From positions 85,485 to 149,484 of the forward strand of contig CAMXSN010000002.1 of assembly GCA_947246685.1 (NCBI GenBank): a stretch of 64,000 nt of DNA. The letters are read 5' to 3'. The notes under the pieces are model-generated. The model was not told where the DNA came from. It did not search any database and worked only from the letters and a program-made list of their open reading frames with translations. Of the stretch, positions 27,249 through 34,705 are shown one piece after another (positions within the stretch are counted from its first letter, which is position 1; every line of letters starts with the position of its first letter). This DNA is from an uncultured Clostridia bacterium (GTDB lineage Bacteria > Bacillota > Clostridia > Christensenellales > UBA3700). The position numbers and the translations under genes are program-made.

Positions 27249-27563
27249 ATGTCTAAATATACAGTTAAAGAATTGTGGGAAAAGCGTTATAAAAAAACTG
27301 AAGAAGTATACGATTATGCAGGGAGATTAATGAAAAAGTCTGCATGCGGTGATGGAAATAGTTCTTATCAGCCGACTATCGATCATATTAGACCGATTTC
27401 AAATGGTGGAAAATATATTGATGGCAATATAGAAATTTGTCATCGCAAAATCAATGAAGAGAAGGGTGATTCTTTTCCCAATTGGACGGCAAATGATAGG
27501 CATTTTCAAGCTAAAAAGGTGAAAGGCAAATCAAACGAATACGAAATACATGAAATCTTATAA
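27249..27563 (+). CDS. HNH-family endonuclease
   Basis: 104 aa from the ATG at 27249, chosen over the upstream TTG because GAGGGG lies 10-15 nt ahead of it. The HNH core reads DHIRPISNGG...NIEICHRKINEEKG, with the DH pair, central Asn and final His in order. The two-Cys zinc ribbon of many HNH proteins is not complete. It is followed 11 nt later by a 58-aa protein and is likely co-transcribed with it. A restriction, mobile or toxin role cannot be separated. Confidence 0.8.
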   Translation: MSKYTVKELWEKRYKKTEEVYDYAGRLMKKSACGDGNSSYQPTIDHIRPISNGGKYIDGNIEICHRKINEEKGDSFPNWTANDRHFQAKKVKGKSNEYEIHEIL

Positions 27564-27574
27564 GGAGGTAGAAT

Positions 27575-27751
27575 ATGAGTAAAGGACGTGGAGTATCTGG
27601 CAAAACGCATACCGCACAACAATGCGATGATTATGCCAACCAGAATAATCCGAATAATTCGGCGTATAAAGCCAACAGCAACAATCGCGCAAATCAATGC
27701 AATCCCAACAGCAGCGCATATAAGAGCAGCAGACAAAACAGCGCGAAGTAA
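27575..27751 (+). CDS. 58-aa Asn-rich repeat protein
   Basis: Too short for the ORF track. AAGGAGG precedes the ATG. The protein starts MSKGRGVSGKTHTAQQC and contains two related units, YANQNNPNNSAYKA and RANQCNPNSSAYKSS. I recall small proteins of this NPNN type as unassigned families in Firmicutes, but I do not know a function. Its base composition is less AT-rich than the HNH gene. Confidence 0.7.
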   Translation: MSKGRGVSGKTHTAQQCDDYANQNNPNNSAYKANSNNRANQCNPNSSAYKSSRQNSAK

Positions 27752-27828
27752 TATTATAGCCGACGAAATGTCTGCTATAATATTTGGCGCATTATTAATA
27801 TTATTTCAAAAAATTTTTTCAAATTAAT

Positions 27829-27857
27829 TGACACAGCGATTTTGCCGTCATATAATC
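27829..27857 (+). promoter_or_regulatory. asnB promoter
   Basis: TTGACA, 17 nt, TATAAT: a perfect sigma-A promoter upstream of the T-box leader. Confidence 0.9.
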
Positions 27858-27865
27858 AAAGTGTA

Positions 27866-28128
27866 AAGCTAAGATTGAGAGAAGTAGTATCAGTCTACTG
27901 CACACAGTGATTCGAGGACAGTGAAAACTCGATTGCAGCCTGAGATGAATAACACTCATGAGCGCAAACCGAAATCGTATTTTGAGAGTAGGAGAGACGG
28001 GGAGGCCCGTTACAGCCCAAGCTTTTGTCAGAAAGTAAAAGTGGTCGATATACCCGTATCGACAAGTTAGGTGGCACCGCGGATAACAGCATTCGTCCTA
28101 AAATAAGGATTAATGCTGTATTTTTTTT
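27866..28128 (+). promoter_or_regulatory. T-box riboswitch, tRNA-Asn
   Basis: Stem I base TGAG/CTCA encloses the loop AGAAGTAGTA on the 5' side and GATGAATAACA on the 3' side. The specifier is AAC (27951-27953), an Asn codon, followed by A. The T-box AGGTGGCACCGCGG lies at 28069-28082; its UGGC matches a tRNA ending GCCA, as expected for tRNA-Asn. Uncharged tRNA-Asn should stabilise the antiterminator and raise asnB expression. Confidence 0.93.
28086..28128 (+). terminator. T-box terminator of asnB
   Basis: ACAGCATT/AATGCTGT stem with an inner TCCT/AGGA helix, then eight T. Confidence 0.92.
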
Positions 28129-28141
28129 GGAGGTGCGCTAT

Positions 28142-29722
28142 ATGTGTTCGATTATGGGTTATGACGGCAAAGATTTAACGTTGGAGGAGTTCGGTTCTGC
28201 TCTGAACGCCACAATTTCAAGAGGTCCCGACGATACGAGGATAATTGCAAACGATTCGGTGATATTAGGATTTCACCGACTTTCGATAATGGGACTGACC
28301 GACGATGGGATGCAACCTTTTTCGCTCGGCAAAGACATGGTTGTGTGCAACGGTGAAATATACGGTTTTCGTGAGATAAAAGAAAAGTTGCAACCAAAAT
28401 ATACGTTTAAGTCCGACAGCGACTGTGAAATAATATTGCCGCTATATAGGGAATTCGGGCTGGAAACGTTTAAGCGTCTCGACAGCGAGTTCGCTATGAT
28501 ACTGTATGATTCCAAGCATGATAAATTGATTGCGGCGAGAGATCCGATAGGTATCCGACCGTTGTTTTACGGATACGGCAAGAGCGGTAAAATCGCATTT
28601 GCAAGCGAAGCAAAAAACTTGGTTGCATTATGCGACAAGGTCATGCCGTTTCCTCCCGGGCACTATTATATTGACGGCAAATTCGTGCGATATTGCGACG
28701 TGACTAGCGTTGAGGAATACGTCGACGGCAGTTTGGATGAGATATGCGGAAAGATTCACGACAAACTTGTTAAGGGCATAGAAAAACGTTTGGACGCGGA
28801 CGCGCCGTTGGGATTCTTGCTGTCGGGCGGCTTGGATAGTTCGTTGGTTTGTTCGATAGCGCAAAAGTCGCTCGGCAAGCCTATAAAAACTTTTGCGATC
28901 GGTATGAGCGAAGACGCCATAGATCTCAAGTATGCAAAAGAAGTTGCCGAATATATCGGCAGTGACCACAGTGAGATAATTATTACAAAAGACGACGTTC
29001 TGTCGTCTGTGGAAGAAGTAGTAAAGGTTTTGGAAACTTTTGATATCACCACTGTTCGCGCAAGTATAGGTATGTATCTTATATGCAAGGCAATCCGTGA
29101 AAGAACCGACGTGAGAGTATTGCTAACCGGAGAGATTAGCGACGAATTATTCGGTTACAAATATACGGATTTCGCTCCGTCGGCAGAAGAATTTCAAAAA
29201 GAAGCGGTCAAGCGAATAAGCGAACTCTATATGTACGACGTACTTCGCGCAGACAGATGCATATCCGCAAACTCGCTTGAAGCGCGTGTGCCGTTTGGAG
29301 ATTTGGATTTTGTCAAATACGTCATGTCGATTTCACCTTCCAAGAAGCTCAACACTTACGGCAAAGGCAAGTATTTGCTTAGGCGCGCATTCGAGGGGGA
29401 CTATCTGCCGGAATCCATTCTTTACAGAGAAAAAGCCGCCTTTTCCGATGCGGTCGGGCATTCTATGGTGGACTATCTCAAAGAATACGCAGAAAAAAAG
29501 TATTCGGACGAACAGTTTGAGAAATTGAGCGATAAATATTCTTATCACGCTAAACCGTTTACCAAGGAAAGTTTGCTCTACAGGGAAATATTTGAAAAAT
29601 ACTATCCGAAACAGGCAGAGATGATATCTGATTTTTGGATGCCGAATAAATCATGGAAAGGATGCGACGTGTCCGATCCGTCGGCGCGAGTGTTGTCTAA
29701 CTACGGCGATTCGGGAAAATAA
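28142..29722 (+). CDS. asnB: Asparagine synthetase, glutamine-hydrolysing
   Basis: 526 aa. It makes Asn from Asp, ATP and glutamine. The ATG at 28142 follows GGAGGT and exposes the catalytic Cys as residue 2 (MCSIMGYDG); the longer ORF in the track reads through the T-box. The N-terminal glutaminase includes RGPDDTR and HRLSI. The PP-loop SGGLDSS lies near residue 220 of the synthetase domain. The Asn T-box upstream supports the function independently. Confidence 0.96.
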   Translation: MCSIMGYDGKDLTLEEFGSALNATISRGPDDTRIIANDSVILGFHRLSIMGLTDDGMQPFSLGKDMVVCNGEIYGFREIKEKLQPKYTFKSDSDCEIILPLYREFGLETFKRLDSEFAMILYDSKHDKLIAARDPIGIRPLFYGYGKSGKIAFASEAKNLVALCDKVMPFPPGHYYIDGKFVRYCDVTSVEEYVDGSLDEICGKIHDKLVKGIEKRLDADAPLGFLLSGGLDSSLVCSIAQKSLGKPIKTFAIGMSEDAIDLKYAKEVAEYIGSDHSEIIITKDDVLSSVEEVVKVLETFDITTVRASIGMYLICKAIRERTDVRVLLTGEISDELFGYKYTDFAPSAEEFQKEAVKRISELYMYDVLRADRCISANSLEARVPFGDLDFVKYVMSISPSKKLNTYGKGKYLLRRAFEGDYLPESILYREKAAFSDAVGHSMVDYLKEYAEKKYSDEQFEKLSDKYSYHAKPFTKESLLYREIFEKYYPKQAEMISDFWMPNKSWKGCDVSDPSARVLSNYGDSGK

Positions 29723-29768
29723 CAAGTTGCCGAAGTGCAAAAATATTGTGAAAAAATAAGAAAATCCG

Positions 29769-29797
29769 TTGACAAACATATTTTGTTGGCGTAATAT
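29769..29797 (+). promoter_or_regulatory. trpB2 promoter
   Basis: TTGACA, 17 nt, TAATAT. Confidence 0.85.
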
Positions 29798-29824
29798 ATT
29801 GATATAACAACACAAACCGTTGAA

Positions 29825-30039
29825 AAAGAAGAGTAACTGTCACAAGTTAACTTTACAGAGAGTCGCAGGCGGTGAGATGCGATGAGTTGGCGGACAGCGA
29901 ATGGACTTTTGAGGGCAGAGTAATGTCTGACGGAATCCCCTCGTTAGTGGGAAGATGCGTGATGGCGCGTCGGGTGGCGTAAAAAACAAGACGATCAATA
30001 CGGTCTTGTCCCGAATGTATAGGGACAAGACTTTTTTTA
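29825..30039 (+). promoter_or_regulatory. Variant T-box riboswitch, tRNA-Trp
   Basis: Stem I: AAAAG, loop AAGAGTAA, CTGTC pair with GACAG, loop CGAATGGA, CTTTT. The specifier is TGG (29902-29904), Trp, in the same GAAT-NNN-A context as the Asn T-box in this window. The antiterminator is CGGG (29971-29974) with CCCG (30010-30013) plus ACAAGAC (29986-29992) with GTCTTGT (30003-30009). The bulge starts UGGC but lacks the canonical ACC-GCG and is about 11 nt long instead of 7. Confidence 0.8.
30003..30039 (+). terminator. T-box terminator of trpB2
   Basis: GTCTTGTCCC/GGGACAAGAC 10-bp stem followed by seven T. It shares its 5' arm with the antiterminator. Confidence 0.93.
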
Positions 30040-30064
30040 TAAATCAAATTAGGAGGACACGAAA

Positions 30065-31432
30065 ATGGCAAAAATACCGCACAGATTTTATCTAACAGAG
30101 GAGCAGATGCCTACGCAATGGTATAATCTAAGAGCGGATATGAAACAGCAGCCCGATCCTTTGCTCAATCCTTCGACGCTTAAGCCTGTGGAAGAGCAAG
30201 ATCTCTATCCTATATTCTGTAAAAAACTCGCTCATCAGGAAGTCGATTGCACGACCAGATATTTCGATATACCCGAGGAAGTGCTCGATATGTATAAGAT
30301 ATTCAGACCGTCGCCTCTTTGCAGAGCTTATAATCTGGAAAAAGCGCTCGGCACACCCGCAAAGATATATTATAAATTTGAAGGGAACAACACCTCCGGC
30401 AGTCACAAACTCAATTCCGCGATTGCTCAGGCGTACTATGCAAAAGAGCAAGGGCTTACTTCTTTGACGACGGAGACGGGAGCAGGTCAGTGGGGTACAG
30501 CGCTGTCGGAAGCTTGCGCGTATTTCGGACTTCCGCTTGATATATTCATGGTAAAAGTATCTTACGAACAGAAACCTTTTAGAAAAGCCGTAATGCAAGT
30601 GTTTGACGGAAACGTTATTCCCAGTCCGTCGACGACTACGCAGGTGGGCAAGAAGATTCTTCAGGATAATCCCAATACGTCGGGTTCTCTCGGCTGCGCA
30701 ATATCGGAGGCCGTGGAGAAAGCCGTCAATACCGAGGGCTGCAGATACGTGCTGGGCAGCGTGCTCAATCAAGTGCTGTTGCATCAATCTATTATCGGTC
30801 TTGAAAGCAAAAAAGCTATGGAAATACTTGGCGAATATCCCGACGTCGTTATCGGTTGCGCGGGAGGCGGTTCCAATTTGGGCGGCTTGATAGGCGCGTT
30901 TATGCAAGACAAAATTCTCGGCAAATCCGACACTAGATTCGTAGCGGTAGAGCCGGCGTCCTGTCCGTCGCTGACGAGAGGCAGATATGCTTACGATTTC
31001 TGCGATACGGGCAAGATTACGCCTCTTGCAAAGATGTATACTCTGGGCAGCGGCTTTATACCGTCGGCTAATCATGCAGGCGGATTGAGATACCACGGTA
31101 TGTCTCCCATTCTCTCAAAACTCTATCACGACGGATATATGGAAGCGGTGTCTTACGAGCAGACGAAAGTGTTTGAAGCCGCCGTACAATTTGCTAAATG
31201 CGAGACGATCCTTCCCGCTCCGGAATCCGCTCATGCGATCAAAGGCGCTATAGACGAAGCCTTGAAATGCAAGGAGAGCGGAGAGGCAAAGACTATTTTG
31301 TTTGGACTTACGGGCACAGGATATTTCGATATGAAAGCATATTCGGAGTATTTGGCAGGCAATATGACCGATTACGTTCCTACAGACGAAGATTTGGAAA
31401 AAGGTTTTGCGACGTTGCCCGATATAAAATAA
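30065..31432 (+). CDS. trpB2: Tryptophan synthase beta chain, TrpB2 type
   Basis: 455-aa PLP enzyme joining indole and serine to give tryptophan. The PLP lysine lies in GSHKLNSA, the phosphate-binding loop is GCAGGGSNLGG, and the catalytic Glu is in TTETGAGQWG. The long N-terminus (HRFYLTEEQMPTQWYNL) marks the TrpB2 subfamily, which is not dependent on TrpA. No other trp gene is in the window, so indole salvage is likely. GGAGG precedes the ATG. It is controlled by the Trp T-box. Confidence 0.94.
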   Translation: MAKIPHRFYLTEEQMPTQWYNLRADMKQQPDPLLNPSTLKPVEEQDLYPIFCKKLAHQEVDCTTRYFDIPEEVLDMYKIFRPSPLCRAYNLEKALGTPAKIYYKFEGNNTSGSHKLNSAIAQAYYAKEQGLTSLTTETGAGQWGTALSEACAYFGLPLDIFMVKVSYEQKPFRKAVMQVFDGNVIPSPSTTTQVGKKILQDNPNTSGSLGCAISEAVEKAVNTEGCRYVLGSVLNQVLLHQSIIGLESKKAMEILGEYPDVVIGCAGGGSNLGGLIGAFMQDKILGKSDTRFVAVEPASCPSLTRGRYAYDFCDTGKITPLAKMYTLGSGFIPSANHAGGLRYHGMSPILSKLYHDGYMEAVSYEQTKVFEAAVQFAKCETILPAPESAHAIKGAIDEALKCKESGEAKTILFGLTGTGYFDMKAYSEYLAGNMTDYVPTDEDLEKGFATLPDIK

Positions 31433-31435
31433 GAG

Positions 31436-31463
31436 TAATGCGGTTTTTTTAAACCGCATTAAT
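31436..31463 (+). terminator. Palindromic hairpin after trpB2
   Basis: TAATGCGGTTT/AAACCGCATTA with a short T loop, no clear downstream U-tract. Confidence 0.55.
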
Positions 31464-31494
31464 TAATGTCAAAATATTTAGGAGTCATCAATAT

Positions 31495-31806
31495 ATGGAA
31501 AAAGATTTTTCATGTCCGCCCAATCATATAGGTTTTTCTGCAAAAAAGCTGTTTGGCGAAATGGGCGAGATTGCAGACGGCGCGATAGCGTATATAGAAA
31601 AAGACGGGGGCGGTCCTATCGAACTTCATACGCATAAACACAGCCATCTTTTTATCGTTGTAAAAGGACGGGCAAGGATTGATATGGACGACAAACAAAC
31701 GGTAATTAATGAGAATGGGTCTTTTTTAGTTGATGGCAGCGTTCCGCATTCGGTATGGAACGATTGCGACGAACAGACCGTGATGATAGGAATTTCCGTT
31801 AAATAA
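31495..31806 (+). CDS. Cupin-domain protein
   Basis: 103 aa, single small beta-barrel. The metal-binding cupin motif 1 appears as ELHTHKHSHLFIVVKGRARI, and motif 2 as DGSVPHSVWN. The three-His arrangement suggests a bound divalent metal. The substrate is unknown. AGGAGTC precedes the ATG. It stands alone between trpB2 and the metal-resistance operon. Confidence 0.85.
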   Translation: MEKDFSCPPNHIGFSAKKLFGEMGEIADGAIAYIEKDGGGPIELHTHKHSHLFIVVKGRARIDMDDKQTVINENGSFLVDGSVPHSVWNDCDEQTVMIGISVK

Positions 31807-31905
31807 TTATATATATATTCCAATTAAGGCAGTCGACTTGATGTCGGCTGCTTTGCTTATGTGAATAATATATAAGAGATTTTATAATTTTTTTTGCAAA
31901 AATCC

Positions 31906-31934
31906 TTGACAGCAATACCCCGAGGGGGTATAAT
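31906..31934 (+). promoter_or_regulatory. csoR-ATPase promoter
   Basis: TTGACA (31906-31911), 17 nt, TATAAT (31929-31934). Perfect consensus, with an operator filling the spacer. Confidence 0.9.
31915..31931 (+). promoter_or_regulatory. CsoR-type operator 1
   Basis: ATACCCCGAGGGGGTAT, an inverted repeat with the TACCC...GGGTA form known for CsoR operators, placed between -35 and -10. Confidence 0.85.
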
Positions 31935-31949
31935 TAAGAAAAATGAAAG

Positions 31950-31966
31950 ATACCCCCATAGGGTAT
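31950..31966 (+). promoter_or_regulatory. CsoR-type operator 2
   Basis: ATACCCCCATAGGGTAT, 18 nt downstream of operator 1 and just after the predicted transcription start. Confidence 0.82.
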
Positions 31967-31978
31967 AAGAGGTGTAAT

Positions 31979-32263
31979 ATGGATTGTAAACGCGAAGGAT
32001 GCGATTTGACTGCAAAGCTGACTGCGAAACTGTCGAGAATAGAAGGACAGGTAAGAGGCGTCAACAAAATGGTGCTTGACGAAAGAACTTGCGAAGATAT
32101 ACTAGTGCAGCTTGCCGCTGTGACCAAGGCGCTTGAAGGTGTGGCAAAAGATCTGCTCAATCACCATATAAATCATTGCGTTTTGGACAGTATTGAAAAC
32201 GGCAAAATAGAGGATACTCTCGACAAACTCGCTGTGGCGATAGAATATTATTCAAAGATTTGA
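31979..32263 (+). CDS. csoR: CsoR-family metal-sensing repressor
   Basis: 94-aa all-helical DNA-binding protein (DUF156 fold). The track starts at 31943, but the ATG at 31979 has AGAGGTG upstream and the earlier one overlaps operator 2. The body matches the family (LSRIEGQVRGVNKMV). Ligands: Cys in ERTCEDI and HHINHC, which provides the Cys-His-Cys set of copper CsoR together with extra His residues seen in nickel/cobalt RcnR types. It most likely represses itself and the ATPase. Confidence 0.92.
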   Translation: MDCKREGCDLTAKLTAKLSRIEGQVRGVNKMVLDERTCEDILVQLAAVTKALEGVAKDLLNHHINHCVLDSIENGKIEDTLDKLAVAIEYYSKI

Positions 32264-32271
32264 GGTGACAG

Positions 32272-34398
32272 ATGAAAGAGGAAAAAAATAACGGACATAT
32301 CGAAGAGGGCGGACATATTCACGGCGGAAATTGTTCTCACGGATGCGAACATACGCAACACGGCAATCACGGGTGCGATTCGCATTCGCACGAACACTCT
32401 CACGCCCATTCTCACGGCGAAGGTTGCTCGTGCGGTCACGGCCATGCTCATGAGGGGCACGGACATTTATGCGCATGTTGCGACGATACGCCGATCAGTA
32501 TAGATAAAAAACAAAAAGTATGGCAGATAGATATCAGAGATCTTGTATGCATACTCGTATCTGCGGCGTTTCTCATCGCCGCGCTGATAGTTGATAAAAT
32601 TGTCGGAGAAAAGTTGTTCTGGCTGTATTTTGCATTATATTTGATTGCCTATGCGGCGGTTGCATGGAAGAGTATGGCAGAGGGCTTCGAGGGATTGTTG
32701 CACAAAGACGTTTTTAATGAAAATACGCTTATGAACGTGGCGTCTATCGGCGCGTTCTGCATAGGCGAATTCGAAGAAGGCGTGTTGGTAATGTTGCTCT
32801 ATACTATAGGCGAAGCCGTGCAGGGAATTTCCGTGAGAAAATCCAAAAAGAGCATAGGAGAATTGTTGGATATCAAGTCCGAGCATTCCAATCTTTTGCA
32901 TGAAGACGGTTCGTCGCTCGTCGTGGAGACTTCGTCGCTTAAGATCGGAGATAAAGTGCTTGTAAAAGTCGGAGAAAAAGTGCCCGTCGACGGCACTTTG
33001 GTTGAAGGCGAGTCGACATTCGATTATTCCAAATTGACAGGCGAAAGTTTGCCAGTAAGCAAGATGCTGGGCGAAGAAGTCTTCGGCGGAACGATAAATC
33101 TTCATTCGACCGTGGTATTACGCGTAGACAAAGAAGAGAAGGATACAACTTCGTCAAAAATATTGAAATTGGTCGAGGAGTCTCAGCAGAACAAGCCGAA
33201 GACCGAAAAGTTCGTACGCAAATTTGCCAAGATTTATACGCCCATAGTATTCGCGTTGGCGCTTGCAATAGCAGTTGTATTGCCGCTTGTCAAAGCATGG
33301 GATATATCGTGGACGGATTCTATAAGAAAGGGATTGGTATTCTTGGTAATCTCATGTCCGTGCGCGTTGGTGATATCAACTCCGTTAAGCTATTTCAGCG
33401 GTATAGGCGCGGCGTCGAGAAAGGGAGTATTGGTCAAGGGCGGCAATTATTTGGAAATGCTGGGAAAAATCGAGGAAGTATGTTTTGATAAGACGGGTAC
33501 TCTGACCGAAGGCAAATTGCAGGTAGTGACGGTCTATTCAACGGATGAAGAAAAAATAAAAGATATAGCAGGCGCGTGTGAAAGTCTATCCAATCATCCT
33601 ATAGCCAATTGTATCGCTCAGTATTGTCAAAGCAAAGCCGAAGCGCGCAACGCTCGGGAAATTGCCGGCAAAGGAGTAGTGTGCGATATAGACGGGAAAA
33701 TCGCCGTATGCGGAAGCCGTAAATTGCTTGAAGAATACGGAGCAGACGTGATCGACAAAGTCGAGGGAGCCTATACCGTTGTATACGTTGCTTACGACGG
33801 AGAATATCTAGGTTATTTCTGCATTGCCGATAAGGTGCGCGAAAGTTCCAAGAACGTAATAGAATGGTTGAAATCCAGGGGTATAGCGACCACTATGCTG
33901 ACAGGCGATAATGCGGCTGTGGCAGAACAAGTAGGCGCTAGTCTGGGAATTGACAATTGCAAAGCGTCTATGATGCCGCAGGAAAAGTGCGATTACGTCA
34001 GATCAAAAGTAGAAGAAGGCAGACGAATCATGTTTGTCGGAGACGGACTCAACGACGCACCTGCTATTAAGAACGCTACGCTGGGCGTATGCGTTAGCGG
34101 AATGGGCAATGACGCAAGCGTCGAAGCCAGCGATATGGTGCTGATAGGCGGAAATATAGACAGATTGACCGACGCGTTCAAGATAGCCAAAAAGACAAGG
34201 CGTATCATAGCTCAGAACATAGGTCTCGCGCTTGGCGTCAAGCTGGCGATAATGATAGTGTGTATGTTCGTCAATCCGTGGATGTGGCTGGCGATTGTAG
34301 CGGACGTCGGAGTGACGCTTGTGGCTATATTCAACAGTATGAGAGCGCTAAGATCGGGAAGAACCAAAAATAACGCAACGCGATCGAACGTCGGATAA
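32272..34398 (+). CDS. Zinc/cadmium-type P1B ATPase with His-rich N-terminus
   Basis: 708-aa heavy-metal efflux ATPase. Residues ~5-70 form a His/Cys-rich tail in place of an HMA domain. Membrane helices follow, then TGES, the metal site CPCALVISTP, the phosphorylation loop DKTGTLTEG, an HP motif (NHPIANC) and GDGLNDAPA. The C-terminal helix pair contains KLAIMIV and VADVG, the Lys and DxG typical of zinc/cadmium/lead pumps rather than copper pumps. 8 nt after csoR, so one operon. Confidence 0.92.
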   Translation: MKEEKNNGHIEEGGHIHGGNCSHGCEHTQHGNHGCDSHSHEHSHAHSHGEGCSCGHGHAHEGHGHLCACCDDTPISIDKKQKVWQIDIRDLVCILVSAAFLIAALIVDKIVGEKLFWLYFALYLIAYAAVAWKSMAEGFEGLLHKDVFNENTLMNVASIGAFCIGEFEEGVLVMLLYTIGEAVQGISVRKSKKSIGELLDIKSEHSNLLHEDGSSLVVETSSLKIGDKVLVKVGEKVPVDGTLVEGESTFDYSKLTGESLPVSKMLGEEVFGGTINLHSTVVLRVDKEEKDTTSSKILKLVEESQQNKPKTEKFVRKFAKIYTPIVFALALAIAVVLPLVKAWDISWTDSIRKGLVFLVISCPCALVISTPLSYFSGIGAASRKGVLVKGGNYLEMLGKIEEVCFDKTGTLTEGKLQVVTVYSTDEEKIKDIAGACESLSNHPIANCIAQYCQSKAEARNAREIAGKGVVCDIDGKIAVCGSRKLLEEYGADVIDKVEGAYTVVYVAYDGEYLGYFCIADKVRESSKNVIEWLKSRGIATTMLTGDNAAVAEQVGASLGIDNCKASMMPQEKCDYVRSKVEEGRRIMFVGDGLNDAPAIKNATLGVCVSGMGNDASVEASDMVLIGGNIDRLTDAFKIAKKTRRIIAQNIGLALGVKLAIMIVCMFVNPWMWLAIVADVGVTLVAIFNSMRALRSGRTKNNATRSNVG

Positions 34399-34465
34399 CG
34401 GTAAAAAGCTTTTGTATCAACAAAATATATGCGTTGTAGCATAACGCAATAAAATTCTATAAATT

Positions 34466-34545
34466 AACCGTACAGTTAACTCAATATCTTGTAAAAAATT
34501 ACTGAAATTGTCGATAATTTTGCGATATAGGTTGACTATACGGTT
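34466..34545 (+). repeat. Imperfect inverted repeat at the kinase-gene promoter
   Basis: AACCGTACAGTTAAC (34466-34480) and GTTGACTATACGGTT (34531-34545) match as inverted copies at 13 of 15 positions. The second overlaps the -35. Possible operator pair. Confidence 0.5.
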
Positions 34546-34560
34546 TTTATGTTCTATAAT
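34532..34560 (+). promoter_or_regulatory. Promoter of the kinase-like gene
   Basis: TTGACT, 17 nt, TATAAT; predicts a leader of about 138 nt. Confidence 0.82.
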
Positions 34561-34611
34561 ATGTGCGGAAGAATGGCGCATATTGTAAGATTTGCAATGT
34601 CGTGATTCGAC

Positions 34612-34665
34612 TTGCGGCGACTTTTGGCTTTGAACTGCAAAGTAAGTATTGTCAAAGTCGTCTAA
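34612..34665 (+). promoter_or_regulatory. Structured 5' leader
   Basis: GGCGACTTT (34616-34624) pairs with AAAGTCGTC (34654-34662) over 9 bp with one G-U; inside is CTTTG-AACTG-CAAAG. A small hairpin GTCG-TGATT-CGAC lies just before. No known riboswitch consensus was recognised. Confidence 0.45.
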
Positions 34666-34705
34666 TGGGAACGCTGAAGAAAAAAGTTTTCCGATACGGT
34701 AAATT

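Noticed and set aside
27506-27827. 76-aa (-) and 79-aa (+) ORFs
   Set aside because: Both overlap the 58-aa Asn-rich protein in other frames; only the latter has a ribosome site.
28025-28141. 39-residue N-terminal extension of AsnB
   Set aside because: It reads through the T-box and terminator and would bury the catalytic Cys2.
29860-29990. Reading the trpB2 leader as a leader-peptide attenuator
   Set aside because: No short ORF with Trp codons in tandem; the T-box stem I with TGG specifier explains the terminator better.
31943-31978. Leaderless start for csoR at 31943
   Set aside because: The -10 is 8 nt upstream, but the extension is translated operator sequence, and the ATG at 31979 has a good AGAGGTG site.
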